The notes beneath the pieces were generated by a model that saw only the letters and a list, made by a program, of their open reading frames with translations, was not told where the DNA came from and did no database searches. DNA of 45,764 nucleotides from Prolixibacteraceae bacterium (GTDB taxonomy: Bacteria > Bacteroidota > Bacteroidia > Bacteroidales > Prolixibacteraceae), in contig CANJNY010000026.1 in the NCBI GenBank assembly GCA_947475715.1, positions 1-45,764 of the forward strand. Reading direction: 5' to 3'. This document shows, in pieces, positions 1 through 7,899 of the stretch (positions are counted from its first letter, which is position 1; every line of letters begins with the position of its first letter). Made by a program: the position numbers and the translations under genes.

Positions 1-225
1 ATTTATAAAAAGGTCGTGGCTGAAAATCCGGGTTTTAAAAAGAACAATGATTTTAAACGGGATATGATCAATTCAATCGTAGGAATCGCCTGGCAAATGT
101 CGATGCTGGTGATGCCTATTTACCTGGTTATTCGGGAATATATCTCGATGTCTGTAGCGATAGCGGTATTTTTGGTGAGCTCGGTAATCCTCAAATTATA
201 TTGGTACGACCGGCTCGAAGACTAG
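1..225 (+). CDS. C-terminal end of a multi-pass membrane protein (5' end outside window)
   Basis: The frame is open from the first base, so the gene probably begins before the window; the GTG at 16 is an internal codon rather than a convincing start. The visible 74 residues hold a charged stretch (KKNNDFKRD) followed by two hydrophobic helices, roughly IVGIAWQMSMLVMPIYLVI and VAIAVFLVSSVILKLYW, and a short charged tail. This resembles the last two helices of a transporter; a Bacteroidota sodium:solute symporter is one possibility, but I cannot confirm the family from so short a piece. The next gene starts 157 bases downstream behind its own promoter, so the two are probably separate units. 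Confidence 0.6.
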   Translation: MYKKVVAENPGFKKNNDFKRDMINSIVGIAWQMSMLVMPIYLVIREYISMSVAIAVFLVSSVILKLYWYDRLED

Positions 226-310
226 GGTGGTTTTTTTGTCTTTTGCGCCTTATATTTTGCCTTTTGAACTTATAAAAATTATAACTTTTATGTATTATTC
301 TAAAGTTAAT

Positions 311-329
311 CGATTAATAAGCGATTAAT
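311..329 (+). promoter_or_regulatory. Direct repeat CGATTAAT x2 with 11-bp period
   Basis: CGATTAAT occurs at 311-318 and again at 322-329, so the copies are exactly 11 bp apart, about one helical turn. The second copy ends 4 bases before the -7 box at 334-341. Known: SARP-type activators bind short direct repeats with 11-bp periodicity just upstream of the core promoter. Inferred: this is the binding site for a regulator, possibly for the SARP-like protein encoded immediately downstream. Confidence 0.45.
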
Positions 330-333
330 TTTA

Positions 334-341
334 TATATTTG
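334..341 (+). promoter_or_regulatory. Bacteroidota -7 promoter box (TATATTTG)
   Basis: TATATTTG matches the TAnnTTTG -7 element of the Bacteroidota primary sigma factor. It lies 41 bases before the ATG at 383. No clear -33 TTTG is present; the direct repeat occupies that position, which would fit a promoter that depends on an activator. Confidence 0.55.
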
Positions 342-382
342 GACCCAGAGTTAAGCTTTTTTAACATTTAATTGGGCCGAAT

Positions 383-2974
383 ATGAAGAATCAGTCATAC
401 ATATTTTGGGGACTGATCCTATTGGTTTTCTTTTCAAACAGATCCAATTCCCAGAATCTTGAACATTCCGGACTACTATTTACGGCAGCTCCGAATGCGA
501 AAGAATTGCGTACCTCACTCGATCTGACGACTAATTCGTTGCTCATTGCCCGAAACAAACTTAATTTGGAATTTGATTTAGCGATCTGGCAGCGTGACCA
601 ATTTGGGTATGTTTTTCGGTTATTTGATAAAGAGCATCACAATATTGATCTGGTATATATCCCCGAAAGCAGCACCCTTGCAGTTTTAAAGCTTGTCGTA
701 AATGGTCTGCCGACATCGATTAATATTCCGCTATCCGAAAGGGATCTGGTAAGGAATAATTGGCTTCATCTGATGTTAACCTTTGATATTAAAAACAATC
801 AGATTCACGTAAAACTAGGCGACCTGGTATTGAGCGATGATATGGTTGATTTGACCGGATTCAGGAAGCTTAATGTCTGTTTTGGAGCTAATCGTTCAAT
901 TTATTTCCCTACCACTGACGTCCCCAGAATGGCTATCCGGAATATCCGTTTTAGTGATTATAATAATAAATCCATCCACAACTGGTTACTCAATGAATCG
1001 GATGGCGAGAAGGCATCTGATCTGGTAGGAAATCTTTCGGCAGTGGTAAATAATCCTGTCTGGCTGATTAACAATCATTTTTTCTGGTCAAAAAAAGATG
1101 ATCTGAAAATGGAATCATCCTCTGGCGTTGCTTTTGATACTGCACAAAACCGAATTCTGTTTATGGGGAAGCACAAAATCGTCTCCTATGATATTGTAAA
1201 TTCAGCGATTACAACACAATATGCAACTAATGTCAAACCTTCAGGATTAAAATCGGAATCCTTTTATTATTCTGCCGGGAAAATTTATTGTATTGGCAAT
1301 GTTCCCAATGAAGTCAGTGTTTATGATGAAAATTTGAATACATGGGGCCGTGCCATATCGGGTTCTCCGGTTAGTCAGAGTGCGAATTCAACATTTTTTA
1401 TCAATGAAAAAAGTGATGCGGCTTACTCCCTTGGAGGATATCATAATTTCCGGTATTTCGATTTTTTAATGAAATATAGCTTTACCGATAAAAGCTGGCG
1501 ACAGGTTTTGTTGAGGGGCGACAAGTTGGTGCCACGTTCGTATGCCGCAATTACAAAAACGGATAAACCTGGAGAGTATCTCATATTTGGTGGATACGGG
1601 AATAATTCCGGGCAACAGGAGCTGGGACCGCAATGCCTCTACGATCTTTATCGTTTAAACGTTAATGATTCAACGCTGGAAAAAAAATGGAATATCGAAA
1701 ATGTGACTGAGAATTTTATACCTATGGGCTCAATAACGGTCCCTGAGCAAACTCCGGCCTTATATGTGCTTGGATTTCCCCCATTCTTAAACGGAACCTA
1801 TCTGAAACTTTACCGGATTTCACTTGAAAAGCCCGAATATTCGGCAGTGAGTGATACCATGCATTTTTATTTTGATGAGGAGCGTTCTAAGGCTTCTCTC
1901 TCTTATTTCGGAAAGACGCATGAGTTATTTGCAGTTGTAAAGTCTCCGGCTGCCGGAGACTCTACAAGTTATAAGATTTTCACACTTAACTATCCGCCCG
2001 TAAACCGTTCAAAACTCTCAATTACCTTTACCACTGTTTTATCAAATCCAGGGAACTGGATTACCAAAGTATTTTGGGTGGTTGGAGCTATTTCACTTCT
2101 GTTTATTTACCTCCTTATTTTATTACTGCGTGAACTACATAGTGCAGAAGAGAGTTTGGAAGATGATCGGAGGCTCCTGACATTGGTCAATGAAAAAGTA
2201 CCTGTCAGAATAGAGTACCCAACTAAGAAACAGGTTGTTCTTTCCCGACGGAATGCAATTTACCTGTTTGGTGAGTTCCGTGTTTATAGTGCTGAAGGTT
2301 CGGATATTACTTCGAAATTTCCGACTAAGCTAAGACAGATTTTTTTGTCTGTACTCCTTCTTGGCAGTGAAGATAAAGGAATTTCGAATGAGAAATTAAA
2401 CGCTATTCACTGGACCTATCACTCACCCGAAAGCGCTAAAAATAACCGAAATGTTAATATCAAAAAATTAAGGGATCTGCTCTCTGGTCTCATTGGAGTT
2501 CAGCTCATTCATGCCGATGGAAGCTGGACTGTTAAAATGAGCAATGAGGTTTTTTGTGATTATACCTTTATAAACAAAAAAATAAAAGGGGCGTTTCACC
2601 CTCTGACCCGTGAGGAATTCGAGAAAATTATCCTTGTCCTGGCACAGGGAATCTTTGTTCCTGATGAGCGAACTGCCTGGCTTGATACCTTCAATAGTCA
2701 CTTTTTAAGCTCATTACTGGATTATCTGTTTTTACTGATCGATTCTTTTGAGAAAAATAAAGATCCTGATGCGATCTATCGGATAACTGATCTTATTCTA
2801 AAATCAGATCCGCTAAACGAGGAGGCCTTTAAATTGAAAATTGAAGCAATGATCAAATTGAAGAACCATAATCAGGCTTTCTCCGATTATACTTACTTCA
2901 CCAAAGGGTATGAAAAGATGTATGGGATCCAGTTTCCTCAAAGTTTTAAGTCATTCATTAAGAAAGTGGAATGA
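383..2974 (+). CDS. Membrane-anchored LamG/Kelch protein with cytoplasmic SARP-like DNA-binding region
   Basis: 863 residues. An N-terminal signal sequence (LILLVFF, cut near NSQ) is followed by a LamG/concanavalin-like region at about 25-230. A Kelch or galactose-oxidase-like propeller follows at about 240-540 (IYCIGN, YSLGGYHNF, YLIFGGYGNN). One membrane helix lies at about 563-585 (VFWVVGAISLLFIYLLILLL). After it come an acidic linker and a winged-helix region at about 620-720: IYLFGEFRVYSAEG, then KLRQIFLSVLLLGSEDKGIS, then NVNIKKLRDLLSG, ending in a predicted strand and DYTFI. This order matches the SARP/OmpR-like winged helix, and the helical tail to 863 resembles a BTAD region. The topology puts the propeller outside the cytoplasm and the DNA-binding part inside. 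I infer a one-component transmembrane transcription factor; its ligand and targets are unknown. The gene stands alone behind its own promoter and repeat, with a porin gene downstream. Confidence 0.8.
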   Translation: MKNQSYIFWGLILLVFFSNRSNSQNLEHSGLLFTAAPNAKELRTSLDLTTNSLLIARNKLNLEFDLAIWQRDQFGYVFRLFDKEHHNIDLVYIPESSTLAVLKLVVNGLPTSINIPLSERDLVRNNWLHLMLTFDIKNNQIHVKLGDLVLSDDMVDLTGFRKLNVCFGANRSIYFPTTDVPRMAIRNIRFSDYNNKSIHNWLLNESDGEKASDLVGNLSAVVNNPVWLINNHFFWSKKDDLKMESSSGVAFDTAQNRILFMGKHKIVSYDIVNSAITTQYATNVKPSGLKSESFYYSAGKIYCIGNVPNEVSVYDENLNTWGRAISGSPVSQSANSTFFINEKSDAAYSLGGYHNFRYFDFLMKYSFTDKSWRQVLLRGDKLVPRSYAAITKTDKPGEYLIFGGYGNNSGQQELGPQCLYDLYRLNVNDSTLEKKWNIENVTENFIPMGSITVPEQTPALYVLGFPPFLNGTYLKLYRISLEKPEYSAVSDTMHFYFDEERSKASLSYFGKTHELFAVVKSPAAGDSTSYKIFTLNYPPVNRSKLSITFTTVLSNPGNWITKVFWVVGAISLLFIYLLILLLRELHSAEESLEDDRRLLTLVNEKVPVRIEYPTKKQVVLSRRNAIYLFGEFRVYSAEGSDITSKFPTKLRQIFLSVLLLGSEDKGISNEKLNAIHWTYHSPESAKNNRNVNIKKLRDLLSGLIGVQLIHADGSWTVKMSNEVFCDYTFINKKIKGAFHPLTREEFEKIILVLAQGIFVPDERTAWLDTFNSHFLSSLLDYLFLLIDSFEKNKDPDAIYRITDLILKSDPLNEEAFKLKIEAMIKLKNHNQAFSDYTYFTKGYEKMYGIQFPQSFKSFIKKVE

Positions 2975-2978
2975 GAGA

Positions 2979-3016
2979 TCTAATTGCAAATTCAAAATGA
3001 AAAATTCTAATTGCAA
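2979..3016 (+). repeat. Short direct repeat TCTAATTGCAA x2
   Basis: TCTAATTGCAA occurs at 2979-2989 and 3006-3016 with a 27-base period, in the AT-rich spacer between the LamG/Kelch regulator and the porin. A near-palindromic AT stretch (TTGAATTTTAAAATTTGAA) follows at about 3050-3068. The function is unknown and it may simply be low-complexity intergenic sequence. Confidence 0.4.
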
Positions 3017-3169
3017 TGGAAATATCGCGAGTTTCTTCTATCTTGCTATTTGAATTTTAAAATTTGAATAGATTTGTTCTAATATATAGCATCTGCCGGC
3101 CCGATTTGAAATCTCAATCAATGCTCTCTTTCATTGAAATCACCGTTATACCATGTTGCGGGAAATTCC

Positions 3170-3177
3170 TATCTTTG
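3170..3177 (+). promoter_or_regulatory. -7 promoter box (TATCTTTG) of the porin gene
   Basis: TATCTTTG fits the TAnnTTTG consensus exactly. It ends only 6 bases before the ATG at 3184. This implies a leaderless or nearly leaderless transcript, and it rules out any start upstream of this box for the main transcript. Confidence 0.6.
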
Positions 3178-3183
3178 CCCCCT

Positions 3184-5265
3184 ATGAATATTCAGCTGAA
3201 ATTTATAACCTTTGTTGCGCTATTATTTGCTTTCACGCTAACCTTTGGGCAAAGTCCAAGAATGGGTGGTAATTCTTCCGGTCAGGGTCGTAGCCAGGGA
3301 GGAGGTGGCGCCATGAATAAAGGAAAAAGTAAATCGTCTGCCGCAAAGGATACCATCGTATTCAAAATGAAGGTTTTTCAATTACATGACGGGTATTCAC
3401 GACTAAAGGATAGTCGGCTGGATACCGTGTTTTCCGATTTCCACAACTATAATCCCGCGTTAAAGCACTCAATTTCAGCTCAGTCTTTAGGTAATTTGGG
3501 AAGTTCAACTCAAAGCAATGATTATTTTCAGCGATCGTTCGATTCAAATGAATTCTTATTTCTTCGGAATTATAAGGATTATATTACCTTACCAAAGGAT
3601 ATCCATTTTTATAACACAACCAAACCTTTTACCCTGCTGGAATATGGTCAATGGTTTAATAACAAACCCAAGGGAGAGTCGTGGCTGCACGTGTTTCAGA
3701 CTCAGAATATCAACTCCGCTTTGAATGTTGGATTCTCATTTAATTCCATAGCATCTCAGGGGAAATATCTTACTCAGGAGGCAAAGGATAATTCATTAAA
3801 TATTTTTGCCAGCTATAATATCGACCGGTATGATTTGTGGTTTTCGATCGGAAAGAACAAATCGACAAATCAGGAAAACGGGGGGTTGTTGCTGCCCACA
3901 GATATTGAAAATCCTGATTTAAAACCTGAAAACATTCCAGTGTGGTTTAATGGTACAAGTGCTGAAACAAATAACTCTTTTGCGCTAATCTCGCACCAGT
4001 ATAAATTTGGCAAATGGATTAAAGTAAAAGAGAAAGATGAAGAATTCCAGAAATTCATCCCTCGTTTTACGGTTATGCACACTCTCGATTTTTCTGATAA
4101 TTCGCGCAATTTTAATGAGGTTGAGCCTAATCCATTTTTTGATTATAACGATTCAAGAGGAAGGGTTTATTTTTATGGCACCCAACATCTGCCCTATATC
4201 AATTCCCAGGAAGGGAGCGATAAAGTGCCAGCAACTCAGGATAAGACCGGTATGAAACGAATCACGAATCTGTTTTATCTTAAAGGTGTAGAGGCTCCCG
4301 ACCGGAAATATACCTTTGGAAAACAAGCCTATATCGGAAATGATCTAATCAATCTTTATTTTCCGCGTGAGGAGTTAATCTATACTCCTGGAATTATGAG
4401 GCCTCCGTTGGGACTTACACAATCAAAAAGCCTTTCGAATACCTTTGTTGGTGGTTCAATCTTCCAGTCGAGTGCAAAATTCCTGAACTGGAATGGTTCA
4501 GGAAGGTACTATATTCAGGGTTACAAGGCCGGTGATTTTGACCTCTCGGGAAATATTGATAAACCTATAAGGAGTTCAAAAGACACCTCTTTTGTCCGGC
4601 TTATCGGAAGGATGACCAATACAACTCCCGATTATTTTTATAACCATTATTATTCAAACCACTTTAAATGGGATAATAGTTTCAATAAAACCTATGAGTT
4701 AATGGTTGGAGCAACGTATGATAAACCATATCGCAGGTTAAAACTTGGATTCAAATATTCAATTGTCAACCGATATATGTATTGGAACGAAGCCTCACTT
4801 CCTGCTCAGGCAACCTCCGAATTTTCGGTCGCACAGTTTTTTGTCAGGAAAGACTTTAAGCTGGGCGTTTTAAACCTGCAAAATTCCGTAATGTATCAGA
4901 AATCTACTACCGATAAATTTATGCACATCCCTGAATTATCCACCCGTAATACTGTTTTTCTTGCCGGGAATATAGCAAAGGTGCTGGCCACGCAGATTGG
5001 TTTTGATTTGCGCTATGATACAGGATATTATGCGGATTATTATAGCCCTGCACTGGGAATGTTTTATGTGCAGCATGCTGAGAAAATCGGAAATTTTCCC
5101 TGGCTCGACGTTTTCGTTGATCTTAAATTAAAGAGAACCCGCTTTTATGTGAAGTATTCAAATATTGGAACCAAAATTAAACGGAAGGGTTATTATACCA
5201 CACCAGGTTATGCCGAACAGATATCCAGCCTATCGTTCGGATTATCGTGGACATTTTATAATTAA
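3184..5265 (+). CDS. Putative outer-membrane porin, Porin_10-like family
   Basis: 693 residues from the ATG at 3184. The open frame extends upstream to a TTG at 3064, but the signal peptide (KFITFVALLFAFTLTFGQ) begins at this ATG and a -7 box sits just before it. After a Gly/Ser-rich linker (GGNSSGQGRSQGGGG) and a basic stretch, the protein shows the Bacteroidota porin pattern: SLGNLGSS near residue 97, FYNTTKPFTLLEY near 141, FQTQNINSALNVGF, then QGKYLTQEA. Many alternating aromatic beta-strands follow to a terminal LSFGLSWTFYN, a normal outer-membrane barrel end. The predicted role is a passive channel in the outer membrane; substrates are unknown. It follows the LamG/Kelch regulator on the same strand but has its own promoter, so regulation by that neighbour is only a possibility. 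Confidence 0.8.
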   Translation: MNIQLKFITFVALLFAFTLTFGQSPRMGGNSSGQGRSQGGGGAMNKGKSKSSAAKDTIVFKMKVFQLHDGYSRLKDSRLDTVFSDFHNYNPALKHSISAQSLGNLGSSTQSNDYFQRSFDSNEFLFLRNYKDYITLPKDIHFYNTTKPFTLLEYGQWFNNKPKGESWLHVFQTQNINSALNVGFSFNSIASQGKYLTQEAKDNSLNIFASYNIDRYDLWFSIGKNKSTNQENGGLLLPTDIENPDLKPENIPVWFNGTSAETNNSFALISHQYKFGKWIKVKEKDEEFQKFIPRFTVMHTLDFSDNSRNFNEVEPNPFFDYNDSRGRVYFYGTQHLPYINSQEGSDKVPATQDKTGMKRITNLFYLKGVEAPDRKYTFGKQAYIGNDLINLYFPREELIYTPGIMRPPLGLTQSKSLSNTFVGGSIFQSSAKFLNWNGSGRYYIQGYKAGDFDLSGNIDKPIRSSKDTSFVRLIGRMTNTTPDYFYNHYYSNHFKWDNSFNKTYELMVGATYDKPYRRLKLGFKYSIVNRYMYWNEASLPAQATSEFSVAQFFVRKDFKLGVLNLQNSVMYQKSTTDKFMHIPELSTRNTVFLAGNIAKVLATQIGFDLRYDTGYYADYYSPALGMFYVQHAEKIGNFPWLDVFVDLKLKRTRFYVKYSNIGTKIKRKGYYTTPGYAEQISSLSFGLSWTFYN

Positions 5266-5285
5266 AGCAGCCGTATAGGTAATCC

Positions 5286-5927
5286 CTACCCTTCAGGTAT
5301 TCTGCGATAAATCTGATGAAATTCCGAGATGATCATCGCAGTTGCACCCCAAATAAAGAGGGTATCGATCACGTATCCCGGAGCATTAAAATTTCCGCGC
5401 GAGGTGATCACCTCTTTGGTTTGAGCTGTTTGGGGATGAAGAAGTTTTTCTACCGGAATAATAAATAGCTCATCCACCTCCCCTTTCTCTGTTTTGAAAT
5501 ATGGCCTGGTTTTGCACCACCCAATAAAAGGATTAATTGCGAAATTGCTTACCTGAACGTAAATTGGGGTAAGTGCTCCTATTATTTCAAGTTGATCAGC
5601 ATCTACTCCAATCTCTTCAAATGACTCACGCAGTGCAGTCTGAATTAAGTTGTTATCCGACGGTTCAAACCTTCCTCCCGGAAATGCAATCTGACCCGCA
5701 TGATGCCTCATTCCGGCCGGGCGTTTGATTAAACAGGTGTGAATCATTCCGTTATCGGGGAAAAGGATAAGAAGGACGCTGCTCTGAATAATATTCCCTT
5801 TTCCCTCCTCCGGATAGAGATCACGCCCAAGGGGAAGCATCAGGCGATGTGCATCTTCACCCGGAAGCTTTTTCTGAAGTGCCTCTTTTAAACTGTTTTT
5901 AATATGGATTGATTCTTGCGCTAACAA
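5286..5927 (-). CDS. Nudix hydrolase, CoA pyrophosphatase (NudL/YeaB-like)
   Basis: 213 residues. The conserved block GMRHHAGQIAFPGGRFEPSD lies at about 72-91, and the Nudix metal-binding helix ALRESFEEIG at about 98-107. The AGQIAFPGG element upstream of the Nudix box is characteristic of the NudL/YeaB (UPF0035) branch, whose members split coenzyme A and its derivatives into phosphopantetheine and 3',5'-ADP. The cellular role is turnover of CoA species in the cytoplasm. The start is a TTG, because an in-frame stop lies just upstream and no ATG exists before residue 30. The gene follows recJ on the same strand after 99 bases and is convergent with the porin, 20 bases apart. No terminator is obvious between them. 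The exact start is less certain than the function. Confidence 0.85.
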   Translation of the reverse strand: MLAQESIHIKNSLKEALQKKLPGEDAHRLMLPLGRDLYPEEGKGNIIQSSVLLILFPDNGMIHTCLIKRPAGMRHHAGQIAFPGGRFEPSDNNLIQTALRESFEEIGVDADQLEIIGALTPIYVQVSNFAINPFIGWCKTRPYFKTEKGEVDELFIIPVEKLLHPQTAQTKEVITSRGNFNAPGYVIDTLFIWGATAMIISEFHQIYRRIPEG

Positions 5928-6026
5928 TTTGGAAAGACTAAATGAGTTAAAATAATCTTAAAACTACCGTGTTGCGACACCTGAATAAACCTTATTGAGG
6001 TGGGAATTATCCGGATCTTGAATGGG

Positions 6027-7769
6027 TTATTCTTCTTGTGAGTCATCATTATCCTCATGCCGGTACTGAATATCTCTGACATTCAGTTGCATATAGGTTT
6101 TCCCTCTGTATTCATTTTCGGTTACGGAATAACAAATATTAAAAGGGAGTGAGCGCTTGATTACATCCAGATGATCGGACTGCGAAAATGCAATCCCGGA
6201 AAATACTGCTGATGAGCGATTCGCCTCCATCAGGTCAAGCTTCAGATGTTCATTATTCTTTCCAACCAAACGGCTTGTACCATAATCCATAACATTCTTG
6301 GTTAGAAATACCGGCATCATATTGTGTGGACCATACGGTTCAAATTGATTCAGAATTTTCAGAAATTTCGGGGTAAGATCAGATAACGAAATCTTTGCAT
6401 CAATTTCAATGGTCTGCTTTTGCTGCTCCTTAGAAATTGTATCCCGCACGACCTGTTCAAAACGGCGTGAAAATTCAGCCACATTCTCCAGTTTCATCGA
6501 TAGGCCGGCGGCATACATATGCCCTCCGTAAGACTCCAGCAAATCTGAACAGGCACTTATGGCTTCATACAGATCAAACTCAGCCACCGATCTTGCCGAT
6601 CCCGTTGCAAGCCCATTCGACTCGGTAAGTACTACCGTTGGTCGGTAATAATGTTCTGTTAATCTGGAGGCTACAATGCCTACGACCCCTTTATGCCAGT
6701 CGCGGTTATAGATAACCGTGCTAACTCTTCCTTCGTAAAATTCACTTTTCTCAATGATATCCAATGCTTCCTGAGTGATCTCCCTGTCGAGCGTTTTTCG
6801 GATCTCATTATAGGAATTTATTTCAATTCCAAGGTCTTCCAGCTCTTTGGCATCCTTTGCCAGCAGAATAGCTACCGATTTTTTTCCGTGCTCGATCCTT
6901 CCTGAGGCATTTAGTCGTGGACCTATCTTAAATACAATATCGTTAATTTTAAATTCGCCAACCATTCCGGCATATTTGATGATCGTTTTCAACCCGATAG
7001 AGGGATTCGAATTTAACTTTAGCAATCCGTAATAGGCTAATACCCGGTTCTCCCCTGTCAAGGGAACAATATCGGAGGCGATACTAACAACTACCAAATC
7101 AAGCAATTCCATTGCAACTTCTTCAGGTATACCCTGATTGATACAATATGCCTGTACGAGTTTAAAACCTACACCGCACCCTGAGAGTTCTTTGTAGGGA
7201 TAGTTGCAGTCGGGTTGTTTTGGATCAAGTACAGCCACCGCATCGGGTATTATTGTGTCAGGATTGTGATGATCACAAATGATAAAATCGATTCCTAACT
7301 CTTTGGCATAGCTAATTTTATCGTTTGCCTTTATCCCGCAATCCAAAACAATTACCAGTGTAAAACTATTCTGAGCAGCATAGTCGATACTTATCCGGGA
7401 TATCCCGTAACCTTCCATATATCGGTCGGGAATATAATAATCAATATTGGTAAGCCTACTTCTTAAAAATGAATACATTAAGGCTACCGATGTGGTTCCA
7501 TCAACATCATAATCACCGTAAACCATCACCTTCTCATCATTGTCAATAGCCTGTTTGATACGGGCTACGGCCTTGTCCATATCTTTCATCAGAAAGGGAT
7601 CGTGAAGATCGGATAACTTGGGACGGAAAAACGAACGGGCTTCGGCGAAGGTTTTAACCCCGCGCTGAATAAGTAAGTTTGCGATCGCTATGTCAATGTT
7701 TAACGCTGCAGACAAATGCTTAAGGTCGTTACTATCAGCAGGTTTCTTTACTTTCCACGATTTTTGCAT
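6027..7769 (-). CDS. recJ: Single-stranded-DNA-specific 5'-3' exonuclease RecJ
   Basis: 580 residues, the usual bacterial length. DHH-family motifs are in order: GDYDVDG at 85-91, LDCG at about 142-145 and CDHHNPD at about 165-171. The DHHA1 region is also present, with GIVASRLTEHYYRPTVV, GSARS and ESYGGHMYAAG, and a C-terminal OB-like domain follows. RecJ degrades single-stranded DNA from the 5' end in recombination and mismatch or base-excision repair. The start ATG is preceded on the minus strand by TATATTTG (7811-7818) with TTTG 18 bases further upstream (7837-7840), a good Bacteroidota promoter. The gene is divergent from lysS, and the two promoters lie within about 50 bases of each other. 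No residue of the active-site motifs appears to be missing. Confidence 0.96.
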   Translation of the reverse strand: MQKSWKVKKPADSNDLKHLSAALNIDIAIANLLIQRGVKTFAEARSFFRPKLSDLHDPFLMKDMDKAVARIKQAIDNDEKVMVYGDYDVDGTTSVALMYSFLRSRLTNIDYYIPDRYMEGYGISRISIDYAAQNSFTLVIVLDCGIKANDKISYAKELGIDFIICDHHNPDTIIPDAVAVLDPKQPDCNYPYKELSGCGVGFKLVQAYCINQGIPEEVAMELLDLVVVSIASDIVPLTGENRVLAYYGLLKLNSNPSIGLKTIIKYAGMVGEFKINDIVFKIGPRLNASGRIEHGKKSVAILLAKDAKELEDLGIEINSYNEIRKTLDREITQEALDIIEKSEFYEGRVSTVIYNRDWHKGVVGIVASRLTEHYYRPTVVLTESNGLATGSARSVAEFDLYEAISACSDLLESYGGHMYAAGLSMKLENVAEFSRRFEQVVRDTISKEQQKQTIEIDAKISLSDLTPKFLKILNQFEPYGPHNMMPVFLTKNVMDYGTSRLVGKNNEHLKLDLMEANRSSAVFSGIAFSQSDHLDVIKRSLPFNICYSVTENEYRGKTYMQLNVRDIQYRHEDNDDSQEE

Positions 7770-7810
7770 ACTTACTTCTTAATTGAGGCTTCTGATCTAA
7801 ATATTTTCCT

Positions 7811-7840
7811 CAAATATACTAAAAAGTAGCTATTTCCAAA
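7811..7840 (-). promoter_or_regulatory. recJ promoter: TTTG-N18-TATATTTG
   Basis: On the minus strand TTTG (7840-7837) is followed after 18 bases by TATATTTG (7818-7811), close to the Bacteroidota -33/-7 consensus. It lies about 40 bases upstream of the recJ ATG. Confidence 0.65.
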
Positions 7841-7854
7841 AGGATAACTTTTTG

Positions 7855-7862
7855 TACCTTTG
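7855..7862 (+). promoter_or_regulatory. lysS operon -7 box (TACCTTTG)
   Basis: TACCTTTG matches TAnnTTTG and lies 37 bases before the lysS ATG. A canonical -33 element is not evident. It is arranged back to back with the recJ promoter. Confidence 0.6.
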
Positions 7863-7899
7863 CACATATTTTTCGAATAACTGAAGGTAAAGATTTAAA

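Noticed and set aside
2979-3016. CRISPR or attachment-site repeats in the spacer before the porin
   Set aside because: Only two 11-base copies exist in AT-rich sequence, with no array and no integrase gene.
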